A DNA stretch of 49,402 nt, taken from the IMG/VR virus record IMGVR_UViG_3300037339_000275, positions 1 to 49,402 of that record; one strand, 5' to 3'. Under the pieces are notes generated by a model. The model saw nothing but the letters and a program-made list of their open reading frames with translations. It made no database searches and was not told the DNA's origin. Made by a program: the position numbers and the translations under genes. Within the stretch, counting starts at the first letter, position 1. Every line of letters begins with the position of its first letter. Below are positions 15,283 to 23,668 of this stretch, piece after piece. The stretch comes from a virus.

Positions 15283-15665
15283 AAATCGTGGCAGTGCAAG
15301 TCGGGGAACTCGTCGCCGGTCAGTTCGTGGTATCGCTTTTTCAGGTCGATCAGCCGGGTCGTCCAGAAGGCCGCGGGCTGATTGTCAGCCTGTGCCAAGC
15401 ACTTCTGCTGTGTCGCCGTGAAGATCGACTGCACCAGCACCTCCGCGGCCCCATCCGTTGCCAGCTTAGTCACTTGCGTCAACTGCTTGGTGATCGGATC
15501 CACCGCGTTGGCGATCTTCTGATCGACCTCTTGCGACCACGCCAGCGAACCCAACTTCGGGATGCCGACGAACATCGTCGTCAGGATGAACCCGCAGACC
15601 CCGGCTGCTCCCCAAGCAAGCAGCCGTTGGTGATACCTCGCGGGGATGATCTGCTCTAGTTTCAT
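15279..15665 (-). CDS. Putative Rz-like spanin / lysis accessory protein
   Basis: 128 residues with one N-terminal membrane segment (about 15-35, LLAWGAAGVCGFILTTMFVG), then a helical periplasmic-type region (AWSQEVDQKIANAVDPITKQ) and a short Cys/His tail. This layout, the length, and the position between a small membrane protein and the endolysin fit an inner-membrane spanin. No outer-membrane lipoprotein partner was found, so the assignment is tentative. Its ATG overlaps the upstream stop in ATGA fashion. Confidence 0.5.
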   Translation of the reverse strand: MKLEQIIPARYHQRLLAWGAAGVCGFILTTMFVGIPKLGSLAWSQEVDQKIANAVDPITKQLTQVTKLATDGAAEVLVQSIFTATQQKCLAQADNQPAAFWTTRLIDLKKRYHELTGDEFPDLHCHDL

Positions 15666-15805
15666 TTCGGCTTCGGCCCGCCGCCGCCACCACCAGGAGT
15701 GCCATGCGTACCACTCTTCTTACGAGACTTGAGATACTTGCGCAGGAAATATCCTCCTACGACAAGTACGATGAGCGGCAGAATTCCTTTGAGGAAAAGT
15801 TCCAT
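15662..15805 (-). CDS. 47-residue single-pass membrane protein
   Basis: ATG at 15805 follows AAGGAG at good spacing; TGA at 15664-15662 overlaps the next start. The product starts MELFLKGILPLIVLVVGGYF, a single membrane helix, followed by a very basic stretch (LRKYLKSRKKS) and a Gly/Pro tail. It fits a pinholin-like or other lysis accessory protein by context only. It is compositionally similar to lysis-module micropeptides, and no homology is claimed. Confidence 0.65.
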   Translation of the reverse strand: MELFLKGILPLIVLVVGGYFLRKYLKSRKKSGTHGTPGGGGGGPKPK

Positions 15806-15817
15806 TTCAATGCTCCT

Positions 15818-16261
15818 TCAGATGATTGACTCAATTTCCATCAAGTTATCCAGAGTAGTGGATTTCAGCACAGCCCCAGCATTCAATCGAATCTCGATGG
15901 TGAAAAGCAAATCGGCGAGTCCTCCACTCGGTACATTGTCATTCAACTTCCAAATCCGATCAGTTCCTTGAGCCTGCCAGGTATTGTTGAGGCCCGACGT
16001 GAAAGCCCCGGCTGACCCGCCGGTGATAGTGACTCGACTGTCATAAAGGTTTGAGTTGGCCCCAGGGATAAGCCAGGCTCCACCAAGCGTTGTTGGATCC
16101 CCTGAGAATCCCTCTCGGTAGTACCAGTTTCCGTCGGCATCCAGAGAGAAGGCAGTCCACACTGTGCTGGGATATGTCTGGAAGTCAGTGAGATGGATGA
16201 CAGGTGCGCCAACGACATCTCCTCCTTTTCCTCCAAGCAACATGCTCAGAATCCCAGACAT
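15818..16261 (-). CDS. Hypothetical tail-tip or fibre-associated protein
   Basis: 147 residues. The N-terminus (MSGILSMLLGGKGGDVVGAP) is Gly-rich and hydrophobic; the rest looks beta-rich (VWTAFSLDADGNWYYREG, LYDSRVTITGGSAGAFTSG). It starts directly at the end of the fibre gene with overlapping codons, so it is probably a fibre cap, chaperone or accessory receptor-binding subunit. No family is recognised. Confidence 0.55.
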   Translation of the reverse strand: MSGILSMLLGGKGGDVVGAPVIHLTDFQTYPSTVWTAFSLDADGNWYYREGFSGDPTTLGGAWLIPGANSNLYDSRVTITGGSAGAFTSGLNNTWQAQGTDRIWKLNDNVPSGGLADLLFTIEIRLNAGAVLKSTTLDNLMEIESII

Positions 16262-17547
16262 CAGGTCAATCCAGTACCAGAGATGATCCAGGTAGTCGCT
16301 GTGGTCTTGATCGCCGTGGCAACCCCGTTCTGAGCCAGAGTTCTGGTACCAGTGGTAGTGGTACCAGCCAGGGTCATGGTATCGGTTGTGATGGCAATCG
16401 AAATCGAGTTGCTGTCACCGTTGACGAAAGTGAGTACCGTGCCAATTGGGTACGCCACCGAAGCATTAGCTGGTATGGTGTAGACGTCACCAGCTCCACC
16501 ACCGCTTGGATGGTAGACGTGCTTCGCGTTGTCACCGATGAGCAGCGTGTAGTTGCCACTCTGCGAATTCTGCGGAACTTCCTTGTATCCGATAGCCAGG
16601 CCATTGATCGTCGGGTTGGTGGTATAATCCCACAGACCAGTGATGGTACGAGCTGAGGCAATCGCTGCGAAGGCAGCCGACGAGATTCCATCGAGCAGGT
16701 CGGCGTCGAGACCCGAGCCAGCGCCATCCACCGTCAGTAGCGCAGTCAGAATCGCTGCCGCAGTCATCGGGATGTACTGCACCAATTGGAACCTGGTGCC
16801 GTCGTAAGTCATTGTGATCAATGCACCAACAAGCAGATCACCAGTGACTAGCGCTGTGGCACCATTCTTCGTCAGGTTGACAGCACCGAGTCCTGAGATG
16901 TTGACTGTGACTGCGCCGGTATTCGCACTGGCCACGATCCATTGGAACATCTGTCCAGCGACGTAGCCGCCAAGCGCCGGTGATGGAGTCAGGGTGACAG
17001 CATTTCCTGATCCACCGACAGTAGCGATGTAAACTCCTGGCTCTGATTGAACCGGAACCGCCGCCGCTACAGCAATCGGCACGCCAGCTGTATCGAAGCC
17101 AAGATACTTCGAGGCCCGAGCCTGCGGTGATGGCAGGTACATCGACGGCTCTGTGCCGTAGTCGTAGTCACGCAGCGCGCGTTCGAGCATTCGCTTGACA
17201 GACTGAATGGAGCGAGTCGAACGGTCGAAGGCGTCCTCGTGAATCTCAGGGAAGAAGTTCCCCTGATTGCGAATCGACATGCTTTGTGTGGCTGGAACGT
17301 TGACCTTGATCTTGACAGTCTGCGAGCCCGTGGGCGCGACTGCGAACTTGACGAGCCCGCCTGCCAGTGAGTTCACACCACTGACTGTGTAGTTGGTTGG
17401 ATAGGTTTGAAGTATGGAGCCACCGACCCCATCCTCCAATCGAACCTCGAGGTCAGTGACCGAGAAGATCCGACCAGGATAAGCAAAGTCGGTTGTGGCG
17501 CTGTTGCCGGCATACGTGGCTTGGGATGTTTCAGCGGCGATAGTCAT
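16261..17547 (-). CDS. Tail fibre protein with T7 gp17-like N-terminus
   Basis: 428 residues. The N-terminal 150 residues match the T7 fibre attachment domain: FAYPGRIFSVTDLEVRL, VPATQSMSIRNQGNFFPE and IHEDAFDRSTRSIQSVKRML. A Gly/Ala/Val/Thr-rich shaft follows, with short beta repeats such as GAVTVNISGLGAVNLTKNG, and a C-terminal domain with LAGTTTTGTRTLAQNG. It attaches to the tail tube and probably contacts the host surface. It overlaps the large ejection protein gene by four bases. Confidence 0.85.
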   Translation of the reverse strand: MTIAAETSQATYAGNSATTDFAYPGRIFSVTDLEVRLEDGVGGSILQTYPTNYTVSGVNSLAGGLVKFAVAPTGSQTVKIKVNVPATQSMSIRNQGNFFPEIHEDAFDRSTRSIQSVKRMLERALRDYDYGTEPSMYLPSPQARASKYLGFDTAGVPIAVAAAVPVQSEPGVYIATVGGSGNAVTLTPSPALGGYVAGQMFQWIVASANTGAVTVNISGLGAVNLTKNGATALVTGDLLVGALITMTYDGTRFQLVQYIPMTAAAILTALLTVDGAGSGLDADLLDGISSAAFAAIASARTITGLWDYTTNPTINGLAIGYKEVPQNSQSGNYTLLIGDNAKHVYHPSGGGAGDVYTIPANASVAYPIGTVLTFVNGDSNSISIAITTDTMTLAGTTTTGTRTLAQNGVATAIKTTATTWIISGTGLT

Positions 17548-20500
17548 TGGGCTACCTCAGTCGGTCTGAGCCACCACTCCGACCCAGTTTCCTCGGTTAT
17601 TTTACGCTCGAATCGGCGAAGATACCCGGGATTCATTGCCTCTTGTAACTCGTACATGAAGAGGTAATCGATAGCGGTTTTGGTGTAGAACAGGTTGTTG
17701 TATGGAATCTGCTGTACGGCCAGCCTCAAAGCCTTGGCTCGGGGATCCTGACCTGAAACTACAGCGGCGTAAAGTGAAGAGAGATCCTCGATCTTTCCTA
17801 CAGTTGGACCCCCCAAGGAAGCGATGAATCCCTTACCGAAACGGGCTTGCGTTCCAAGTAAGTAGTCACCGTACATTCCGAGCGAGCCACCCTGCATCAT
17901 GGCATCGCGCCACGTACGCGGATCATCAGGGGGACGTGGCTTCCGACCGCGCAGGAGCTCTTTCAGAGTCATCGACATGTAGCCAAAGGCAGTCGTAGCT
18001 ACGAGCAACAATGCGAGCCCGCGAGCCTCAGACATGCCGAAGCGTCCCCCGCGGCCGAGGTCGTAACCGTAGAACTCGCGCATGAAGCCGCGCTGTATGA
18101 CCCCAATAGGAAACGTCTTGAACTGCCAGAACAACCGAAGCGCTTCGCCCATCGAAGTGCCAGCCTGAGTCCCACGACGGGTAAAGGCCAGCGCACGAGC
18201 GTCAGGCGTGATCACTGCCGAGTCGACCTCATCAGCGTAGTAGCGCTGGAATCGATCAGCCAGGCCATTTCGAGTATCATCGAGCACTCGCTCTACCTGG
18301 CCACCTAGCTTGTCGAGGTCTCCCGAGGTATCCTCTCGACGAGCAGTCATACGAGTCTCGAGCTCTCCGATATACTCTTTCAACTCAGCATAGCGTTCCT
18401 TCCAAGCCTCGTTGAAAGTATCGTAGTGCTCCTGAATGTCCTCCCTCGTAGCTGCTTCAACTCCTTCGAGTTCATCCTCAGCTCTGGCAGTCAGATCAGA
18501 GCGGAGTTCCTCAACTGAGATTGTGGCTTCATCCATCTTCCTCTTGAACTCAGCTTTCACCCTGAGGAACTCACGACGAGCCTGGGCGTGCTTGGCCCTT
18601 AAGGTCCCCTCGAGATTGCCGGCTTCGCGTATGGCCCGCTTGCCGTAACCAGGAGCACGCTCGAAGTCGAAGGAGTTCTTCCACCAGTCGCGCAGGTTCT
18701 CGAGCTCGATAGCCAGCTCACCGAGCTGCTTGTTGAGAACCACTACCTTCTCAACCATGCGGTCGAAGGCCTGCTGCTGAGCGGCCTCAGCTCTCTTCTC
18801 AGTATCAGTGAGAACCTTCTCGATGCGACCAGTGAGGAGCTCGCGACGCGACAGAGCCCTCTTCTGCCGACGCTCAGCCAAAGCTAGCAGCTTCTCATTC
18901 GCCTTCTCGAGCTTCGCAGTGAAGTGAGCATGACGCTTGTCGATCCACGCCTGCTCGCGCAGATCAGCTTTCATTCGCTTCTGGACTCGCTCGAGTAGCC
19001 CGCGCTGTACGGCTTCGATTCGAGCGGCTGCCATCTCGGTGAACTCAGTCAGAGGAAGTTCACGAATTTTGTCAGGAGTGATGAACTCCATGTTCTGATC
19101 ATCGATATCAATACCACGACGACCGAGCTCCCACTCTCGCTCAGTGATATCGAACCTTATCAGGGAGCGACGGGTCTGATCGCTGAGCTCAGTCCATCCC
19201 TTCTTCGATTGCTGACCAAGGAAGGCTCCCATCGCTTCGAGAGCTCCCCGACGCTGCTCTTCAGTCCAGGGACCCAGCAGGTTGTATTTGAAGAACGTGT
19301 TGGTGGCTGCGTGCATCTTCCCTGGAATGGTCTCATCAGGGGACCAGCGAGACACCATGTTCCTCAGAGCCACATCGTTGAAATGGCCTAGTGCAGAGAC
19401 GATGGCTCGACGCTCAGCTGAGCCAGCCCCCACCAGAATTCGCTTCAGGGGATCGAACAATCCTTTGGCTAATTGACCCAGGAAAGAAGCTCCCTGATAC
19501 CTGAGAAGCGACGCCCTGATCGGAACGTCTCCGATGGCCTGCAGGGTTGCGGCACCGAGGCCGCCCATTACGTTGACGACTCGAATTCCAGCGCCTACGT
19601 TGGCCAGCTGGGCGGAGGCTACGGTTCTCGTGTAACCGGTGAGTTCGCGGAGAGCGTTCTCAAACTTCTCGCCTGCGCGGCTGCGAGAATCGAATGCACG
19701 AAGAGCCTTAGGGTCGGTGCGGGAAAGTTGGGTCCTGATGGCTTTGACGATTGCGTCGAGGTTGTACTCGGGGTTCGTTCCGAAGACTTGCATGAGGCCG
19801 GTGGCTTCTGCTCGGCGGTGGATGTCATTGACGTATGCCTCGATAAGAGAGCCGTGTCCGAACTCCTCGTTGTACTTGAACCAGTCGTCGGCACTCTTGA
19901 AGTAGAATACGCGATCAGCTGACAGGCGCTTGGCCAGGTTTCGCGGACCTTTGAATGCGCCCATACGCTCGGCTGAAGCATCAGCAGGGGAGCGAGGCCG
20001 AACACCAGTAGTGATGTTGTTGTATGCCTCAGTCAACCAGGTGTCGAGATCCTCAGGGACACCATCCGGGAACATTCGATCAAGATCAAAGCGCGCCAGT
20101 GCGGCTTCCTTCCACTTGGCCAGTCCCCCTGACAGAATCTTGTTGGGATCGTTGGTCTGACGGACGATGTAGTTCTTTGCCTTGGGAATCCAGGCGCCGT
20201 GGCGATTCGCCTCGATTCTGGCGACCTCACGCCATTTTTCAAGGATCTTAGCGACCTTTACGGCGCTAGACGGTAATCGCGCAAGGGTATCCTCGTCGCC
20301 GATGAACCAAAGCGCCTGAGAGATCTCTGCGTCCATCTCGCGGCGCCTCACGACGTCAAACAGTCCCGCTTGTTCGAGTTCGCGCTGCATCCCACCAATG
20401 TAGCGACGGAAGTTCGCTGACTGAGCAGCTCCAGCTGACCGGCCCCTTGAACCCCTACGAGACTTGGGAGAACCGTACAGCAAAGCCAGTACGCCCTCGA

Positions 20501-20774
20501 CCAGATCATCGCCCCAGTTGGCATTGAGGTAATCGACAGCCTCCAATCGGATCCGCCGATTGATAGCTGCGTTGCGACGTTCGATCTTGATGGCAGCACG
20601 AATTCGACCAGCAACCTCTTCGCCAGCCTTCTTCGCGGCGTCCTCTGAGGTTAATCCCTTAGCGATCCATGAGGCTTGTTCAGCCTTCATCATGTCGATG
20701 ACTTCGCTCAGCTCCTTCGCTGACATGTCAGGGATGGATTGGCGAACCAGATCAAGGCAGGGATTCTCAGCCAT
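17544..20774 (-). CDS. Large internal virion / DNA ejection protein
   Basis: 1,076 residues. The position just before the fibre and after the gp15-like gene corresponds to T7 gp16. The N-terminus (MSAKELSEVIDMMKAEQAS) is helical. About 560-830 is a very long charged coiled coil rich in Glu, Arg, Lys and Ala. The C-terminal part has hydrophobic stretches (RGLALLLVATTAFGYMSM) that could enter the membrane. I see no lytic transglycosylase motif of the kind found at the N-terminus of T7 gp16. It probably builds part of the ejection conduit across the envelope. Confidence 0.65.
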   Translation of the reverse strand: MAENPCLDLVRQSIPDMSAKELSEVIDMMKAEQASWIAKGLTSEDAAKKAGEEVAGRIRAAIKIERRNAAINRRIRLEAVDYLNANWGDDLVEGVLALLYGSPKSRRGSRGRSAGAAQSANFRRYIGGMQRELEQAGLFDVVRRREMDAEISQALWFIGDEDTLARLPSSAVKVAKILEKWREVARIEANRHGAWIPKAKNYIVRQTNDPNKILSGGLAKWKEAALARFDLDRMFPDGVPEDLDTWLTEAYNNITTGVRPRSPADASAERMGAFKGPRNLAKRLSADRVFYFKSADDWFKYNEEFGHGSLIEAYVNDIHRRAEATGLMQVFGTNPEYNLDAIVKAIRTQLSRTDPKALRAFDSRSRAGEKFENALRELTGYTRTVASAQLANVGAGIRVVNVMGGLGAATLQAIGDVPIRASLLRYQGASFLGQLAKGLFDPLKRILVGAGSAERRAIVSALGHFNDVALRNMVSRWSPDETIPGKMHAATNTFFKYNLLGPWTEEQRRGALEAMGAFLGQQSKKGWTELSDQTRRSLIRFDITEREWELGRRGIDIDDQNMEFITPDKIRELPLTEFTEMAAARIEAVQRGLLERVQKRMKADLREQAWIDKRHAHFTAKLEKANEKLLALAERRQKRALSRRELLTGRIEKVLTDTEKRAEAAQQQAFDRMVEKVVVLNKQLGELAIELENLRDWWKNSFDFERAPGYGKRAIREAGNLEGTLRAKHAQARREFLRVKAEFKRKMDEATISVEELRSDLTARAEDELEGVEAATREDIQEHYDTFNEAWKERYAELKEYIGELETRMTARREDTSGDLDKLGGQVERVLDDTRNGLADRFQRYYADEVDSAVITPDARALAFTRRGTQAGTSMGEALRLFWQFKTFPIGVIQRGFMREFYGYDLGRGGRFGMSEARGLALLLVATTAFGYMSMTLKELLRGRKPRPPDDPRTWRDAMMQGGSLGMYGDYLLGTQARFGKGFIASLGGPTVGKIEDLSSLYAAVVSGQDPRAKALRLAVQQIPYNNLFYTKTAIDYLFMYELQEAMNPGYLRRFERKITEETGSEWWLRPTEVAQ

Positions 20775-23668
20775 TACGAACCTCGAGTCAGACAGGTGGT
20801 AGCGATCTCAGAAGCCTTGGCCCAGCGCTCAGCTTCAGTGGACGCTTCCTCGAGTTCCACTATATCAGGATCGAGCTCCTTTTCGTCGGGAGTCAAACGC
20901 TTCTCGGCTTCCTTCAGATTCGACTCGGCATTGGCGAGATCCTCGTCAAGTGCCTCGGCTGGGTCTTCAGGGGATTCCTTCAGAGTAACCTCAGCCTGCT
21001 CGATAGCGAGCTGTGGCTCTGGGTCTGGCTGCGCTTTTCCTTCGACCCATGGCTGATTCTGAAGCTCTGCCGGTAACTCGTCAGCTCTAGCTTGTGGAGT
21101 GTCTTGCTTAAGTCTTAATGGAAAACTGGTCTGAAGGCTCTCCATTCCACGAGACATGAGAGGAAGCTGATTGTAGTCAGCATTACCTAGGGCTGATTGA
21201 AGTCTGGAATAGAAATCGAGATACTGTTCAGGGGTTGCTGTGTTAAGTTGTCGAGTAGCTTTCTTCAAATAATTAACCAAAGTCGGTTGATCAGAAAATG
21301 TTGCATAGGCCCGCTTCCTCAGTGAAGCGAGTTCCTTCTTCAACCTGGTTGGAGAAAGCGATTCCAAATACTCACGCTCATTAGCAATACTAAACTCATT
21401 AAACATATCTGAGGCTTTCTTTGGAAGACCAGCTATCCGTGCTACTTCATCCATGGAATCAAGAAGCTGAACTGGATCGAAGTCCTCGGTGGCCTCCGAC
21501 AGAGCCTCACGGATGTAGGCTTCTTGATCGCCACCATTGAACCTCGGATCAGCTGAGTCAGTAAATTCTCCCTTCACTCGAGCAGCTTCTCCTCTCCAAC
21601 TATCAATGATCTCAGCCTCAGACAAATCTGAATTACCCCGAGCAATTCTGATCGCATCCTCATCAGACAGAGCTTCTATCGCTCGTTCTATTGGATGATC
21701 GAAATCAAGAACATTAGAGCCATCATAAGATGCTCTAACAATCATAGCTCTAGCCCAGAGAGCTTTTCGAGCAGCCTGTGCCATCATGACCGGATGTGCC
21801 CCCACCGCTGGAGCAAGCATAGTAGCTACAGGTATTGTTCGAGGAGCTGGGGGCATCAACGTGGTGGCAGCAACAGCGCTGGCTCCCTGAAGAAACGTGC
21901 GACGCGAGATGCCACGAGTCTCTGGTGGAGTCACGTCGATTGGCTCCCCTAGAACAGCTTGACCAACAGAGACGCGGGTTCTCTCGATGTGCTCGGTTGG
22001 ATCAAGAAGCATGCTGGCCTCTTCAAGATCTGAACCGAACTTGTCGTAGTCTCCTTCTCGAATATCTCTGAATCCCATCCTCTTATGGAAAGCTTCAGAC
22101 CCTGGACGAGCTAAGAGACTCACTCCAACCCCACGTTCCTTTAATCTCTTCAGGAGCTTTCGAGCCAAAGCAGCTCCTGCTCCGACTTGAATAGAGCCTA
22201 TGTAATTGGCTTGTGTAAGCTTTTCTCCGAGTTCAATCCCACTAGCCGCAGCTACGATTTCGTTCCGCTCATTCAAAACTACAAACCTTTGTCCCTCCTC
22301 GTCGTCAAGGGCTCTCTGAAGGTAGTCAATGGCTGTAGAATCATCACCAACTTGGTACTTCTCATCTTCATTAGCCAGACGTCCAATTCTGTTTCGCTCA
22401 GTCTTTACGAACTCAGGATCAAGTTCATCAATAGAGGCCACCTTAAAGGTAGGCGTAGCTCCCCCAGGTTTCTGACCCCTCAAGTAAGCTGACAGCTCCT
22501 CAGGAGCCAATGCTGTATCCAACAGAGCGACATCTTCACCCTTCAAGTAAGCCAACAGTTCTGCAGGAGTCAATGCTGTATCGGACAGAGACTCCATGAA
22601 ATGCTCAGGTATATCAGAGTCCTTGAGCTTCAGAGCTCGCATGACCATTGAGTGGATGGCCGCATCAGCATCCCAGAGATAGACATCATGTGTCTTGGTT
22701 ATCATAACTCGAAGCTTGCGTACATCTCTACCGGCCCAGCGCAGCAATTCGTCCTTAGATGGGTTCTTCAATACTTCAATCTTTCGAGGACCTTGACCTT
22801 TTACAAATTGAGTCTCATCCAATACCGCTGGTCGATTGATAGGCTCTACCTCAAGAGTCAGACGAGCACTGTCACCAGGAAAGGTTAGGATCTCGTCAGT
22901 GATGCTGTCAGCATCGAAGCTCTCAGGAGGTGTCTCTTCAAAGGGGAGTGGTGGTGGCTCTTCAACTTCCTTGGCGAATCTGAACTTCATCGAGGAGGCC
23001 AGATCACCGAATCCGCCGATGGTTGGGTGCAGTGCGGCACCGAAGACGGTCCCGAATGTAGCGTTCATGAGCGAATCAACCGCATCGTAATCATACTGCT
23101 CGGCGGTGCGGGAGCCATATATGAACGGCTCTACCACAGCAGCACCGACAGTACCTTCGATAGCACCATACTTCGCTCGGACACCCATGCGACCAAGAGC
23201 TCCACTGGCTCCCTTCAGGCCAGCTGCGTATCGAGCTTGACCGACGATGGGAACGAATGCCAAACCGACGTTGGTAGGATCAACCAGAGTGGTACCAAGA
23301 GCTACGCCGAGCCTTGCCGTCCACTCAGCCACGCCACCTCGTGCCCTTGCGAAAGTCTCAGCCCGGCGCAGCTCAACTCTTTTCCTCGACATCAACGTCT
23401 TCAACGCTTCGTGAGAAATTCCTTCGTTGTCGATCTCCAACTGTCCCTGAAGACCGCCCAGATTGAGGATGTCTTCGGCTTGCTCCTTCTTGAGCTTCGG
23501 TCCAGTATTCTTCGCTTTCGTCAGCTCAGCCCAACGATAGACGGCGGCAATCGGATTCTCTTCAAACGACTGAGCGAACTGCTCTTCAAGGACACGACCA
23601 CTTCGAACGGTCAAAGCATCAGCCGTGAACGGACTACCCTCAGCCTTGTCTTCGTAGATGTAAGGCAT
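20774..23668 (-). CDS. Ejection-type virion protein with GNAT-like domain and Tat-type motif
   Basis: 964 residues. The N-terminal 270 residues are Gly/Ala-rich and amphipathic (VGLAFVPIVGQARYAAGL), as in internal virion proteins. Residues 355-405 hold two copies of a TAL-x-P-x-EL-x-AYL motif. Residues about 440-545 look like a GNAT acetyltransferase: VGAGAALARKLLKRLKERG for the acyl-CoA loop and SEAFHKRMGFRDI for the last strand. At about 580 lies SRRTFLQGASAVAAT, a textbook Tat signal followed by a hydrophobic stretch, buried inside the protein. The C-terminus is acidic. The stretch at 21.1-22.9 kb is visibly AT-richer than its flanks. The virion role is inferred from position. Confidence 0.65.
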   Translation of the reverse strand: MPYIYEDKAEGSPFTADALTVRSGRVLEEQFAQSFEENPIAAVYRWAELTKAKNTGPKLKKEQAEDILNLGGLQGQLEIDNEGISHEALKTLMSRKRVELRRAETFARARGGVAEWTARLGVALGTTLVDPTNVGLAFVPIVGQARYAAGLKGASGALGRMGVRAKYGAIEGTVGAAVVEPFIYGSRTAEQYDYDAVDSLMNATFGTVFGAALHPTIGGFGDLASSMKFRFAKEVEEPPPLPFEETPPESFDADSITDEILTFPGDSARLTLEVEPINRPAVLDETQFVKGQGPRKIEVLKNPSKDELLRWAGRDVRKLRVMITKTHDVYLWDADAAIHSMVMRALKLKDSDIPEHFMESLSDTALTPAELLAYLKGEDVALLDTALAPEELSAYLRGQKPGGATPTFKVASIDELDPEFVKTERNRIGRLANEDEKYQVGDDSTAIDYLQRALDDEEGQRFVVLNERNEIVAAASGIELGEKLTQANYIGSIQVGAGAALARKLLKRLKERGVGVSLLARPGSEAFHKRMGFRDIREGDYDKFGSDLEEASMLLDPTEHIERTRVSVGQAVLGEPIDVTPPETRGISRRTFLQGASAVAATTLMPPAPRTIPVATMLAPAVGAHPVMMAQAARKALWARAMIVRASYDGSNVLDFDHPIERAIEALSDEDAIRIARGNSDLSEAEIIDSWRGEAARVKGEFTDSADPRFNGGDQEAYIREALSEATEDFDPVQLLDSMDEVARIAGLPKKASDMFNEFSIANEREYLESLSPTRLKKELASLRKRAYATFSDQPTLVNYLKKATRQLNTATPEQYLDFYSRLQSALGNADYNQLPLMSRGMESLQTSFPLRLKQDTPQARADELPAELQNQPWVEGKAQPDPEPQLAIEQAEVTLKESPEDPAEALDEDLANAESNLKEAEKRLTPDEKELDPDIVELEEASTEAERWAKASEIATTCLTRGS

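Noticed and set aside
17544-20774. Lytic transglycosylase domain as in T7 gp16
   Set aside because: I looked for the Glu-containing SLT motifs in the N-terminal part and did not find them, so no peptidoglycan hydrolase activity is claimed.
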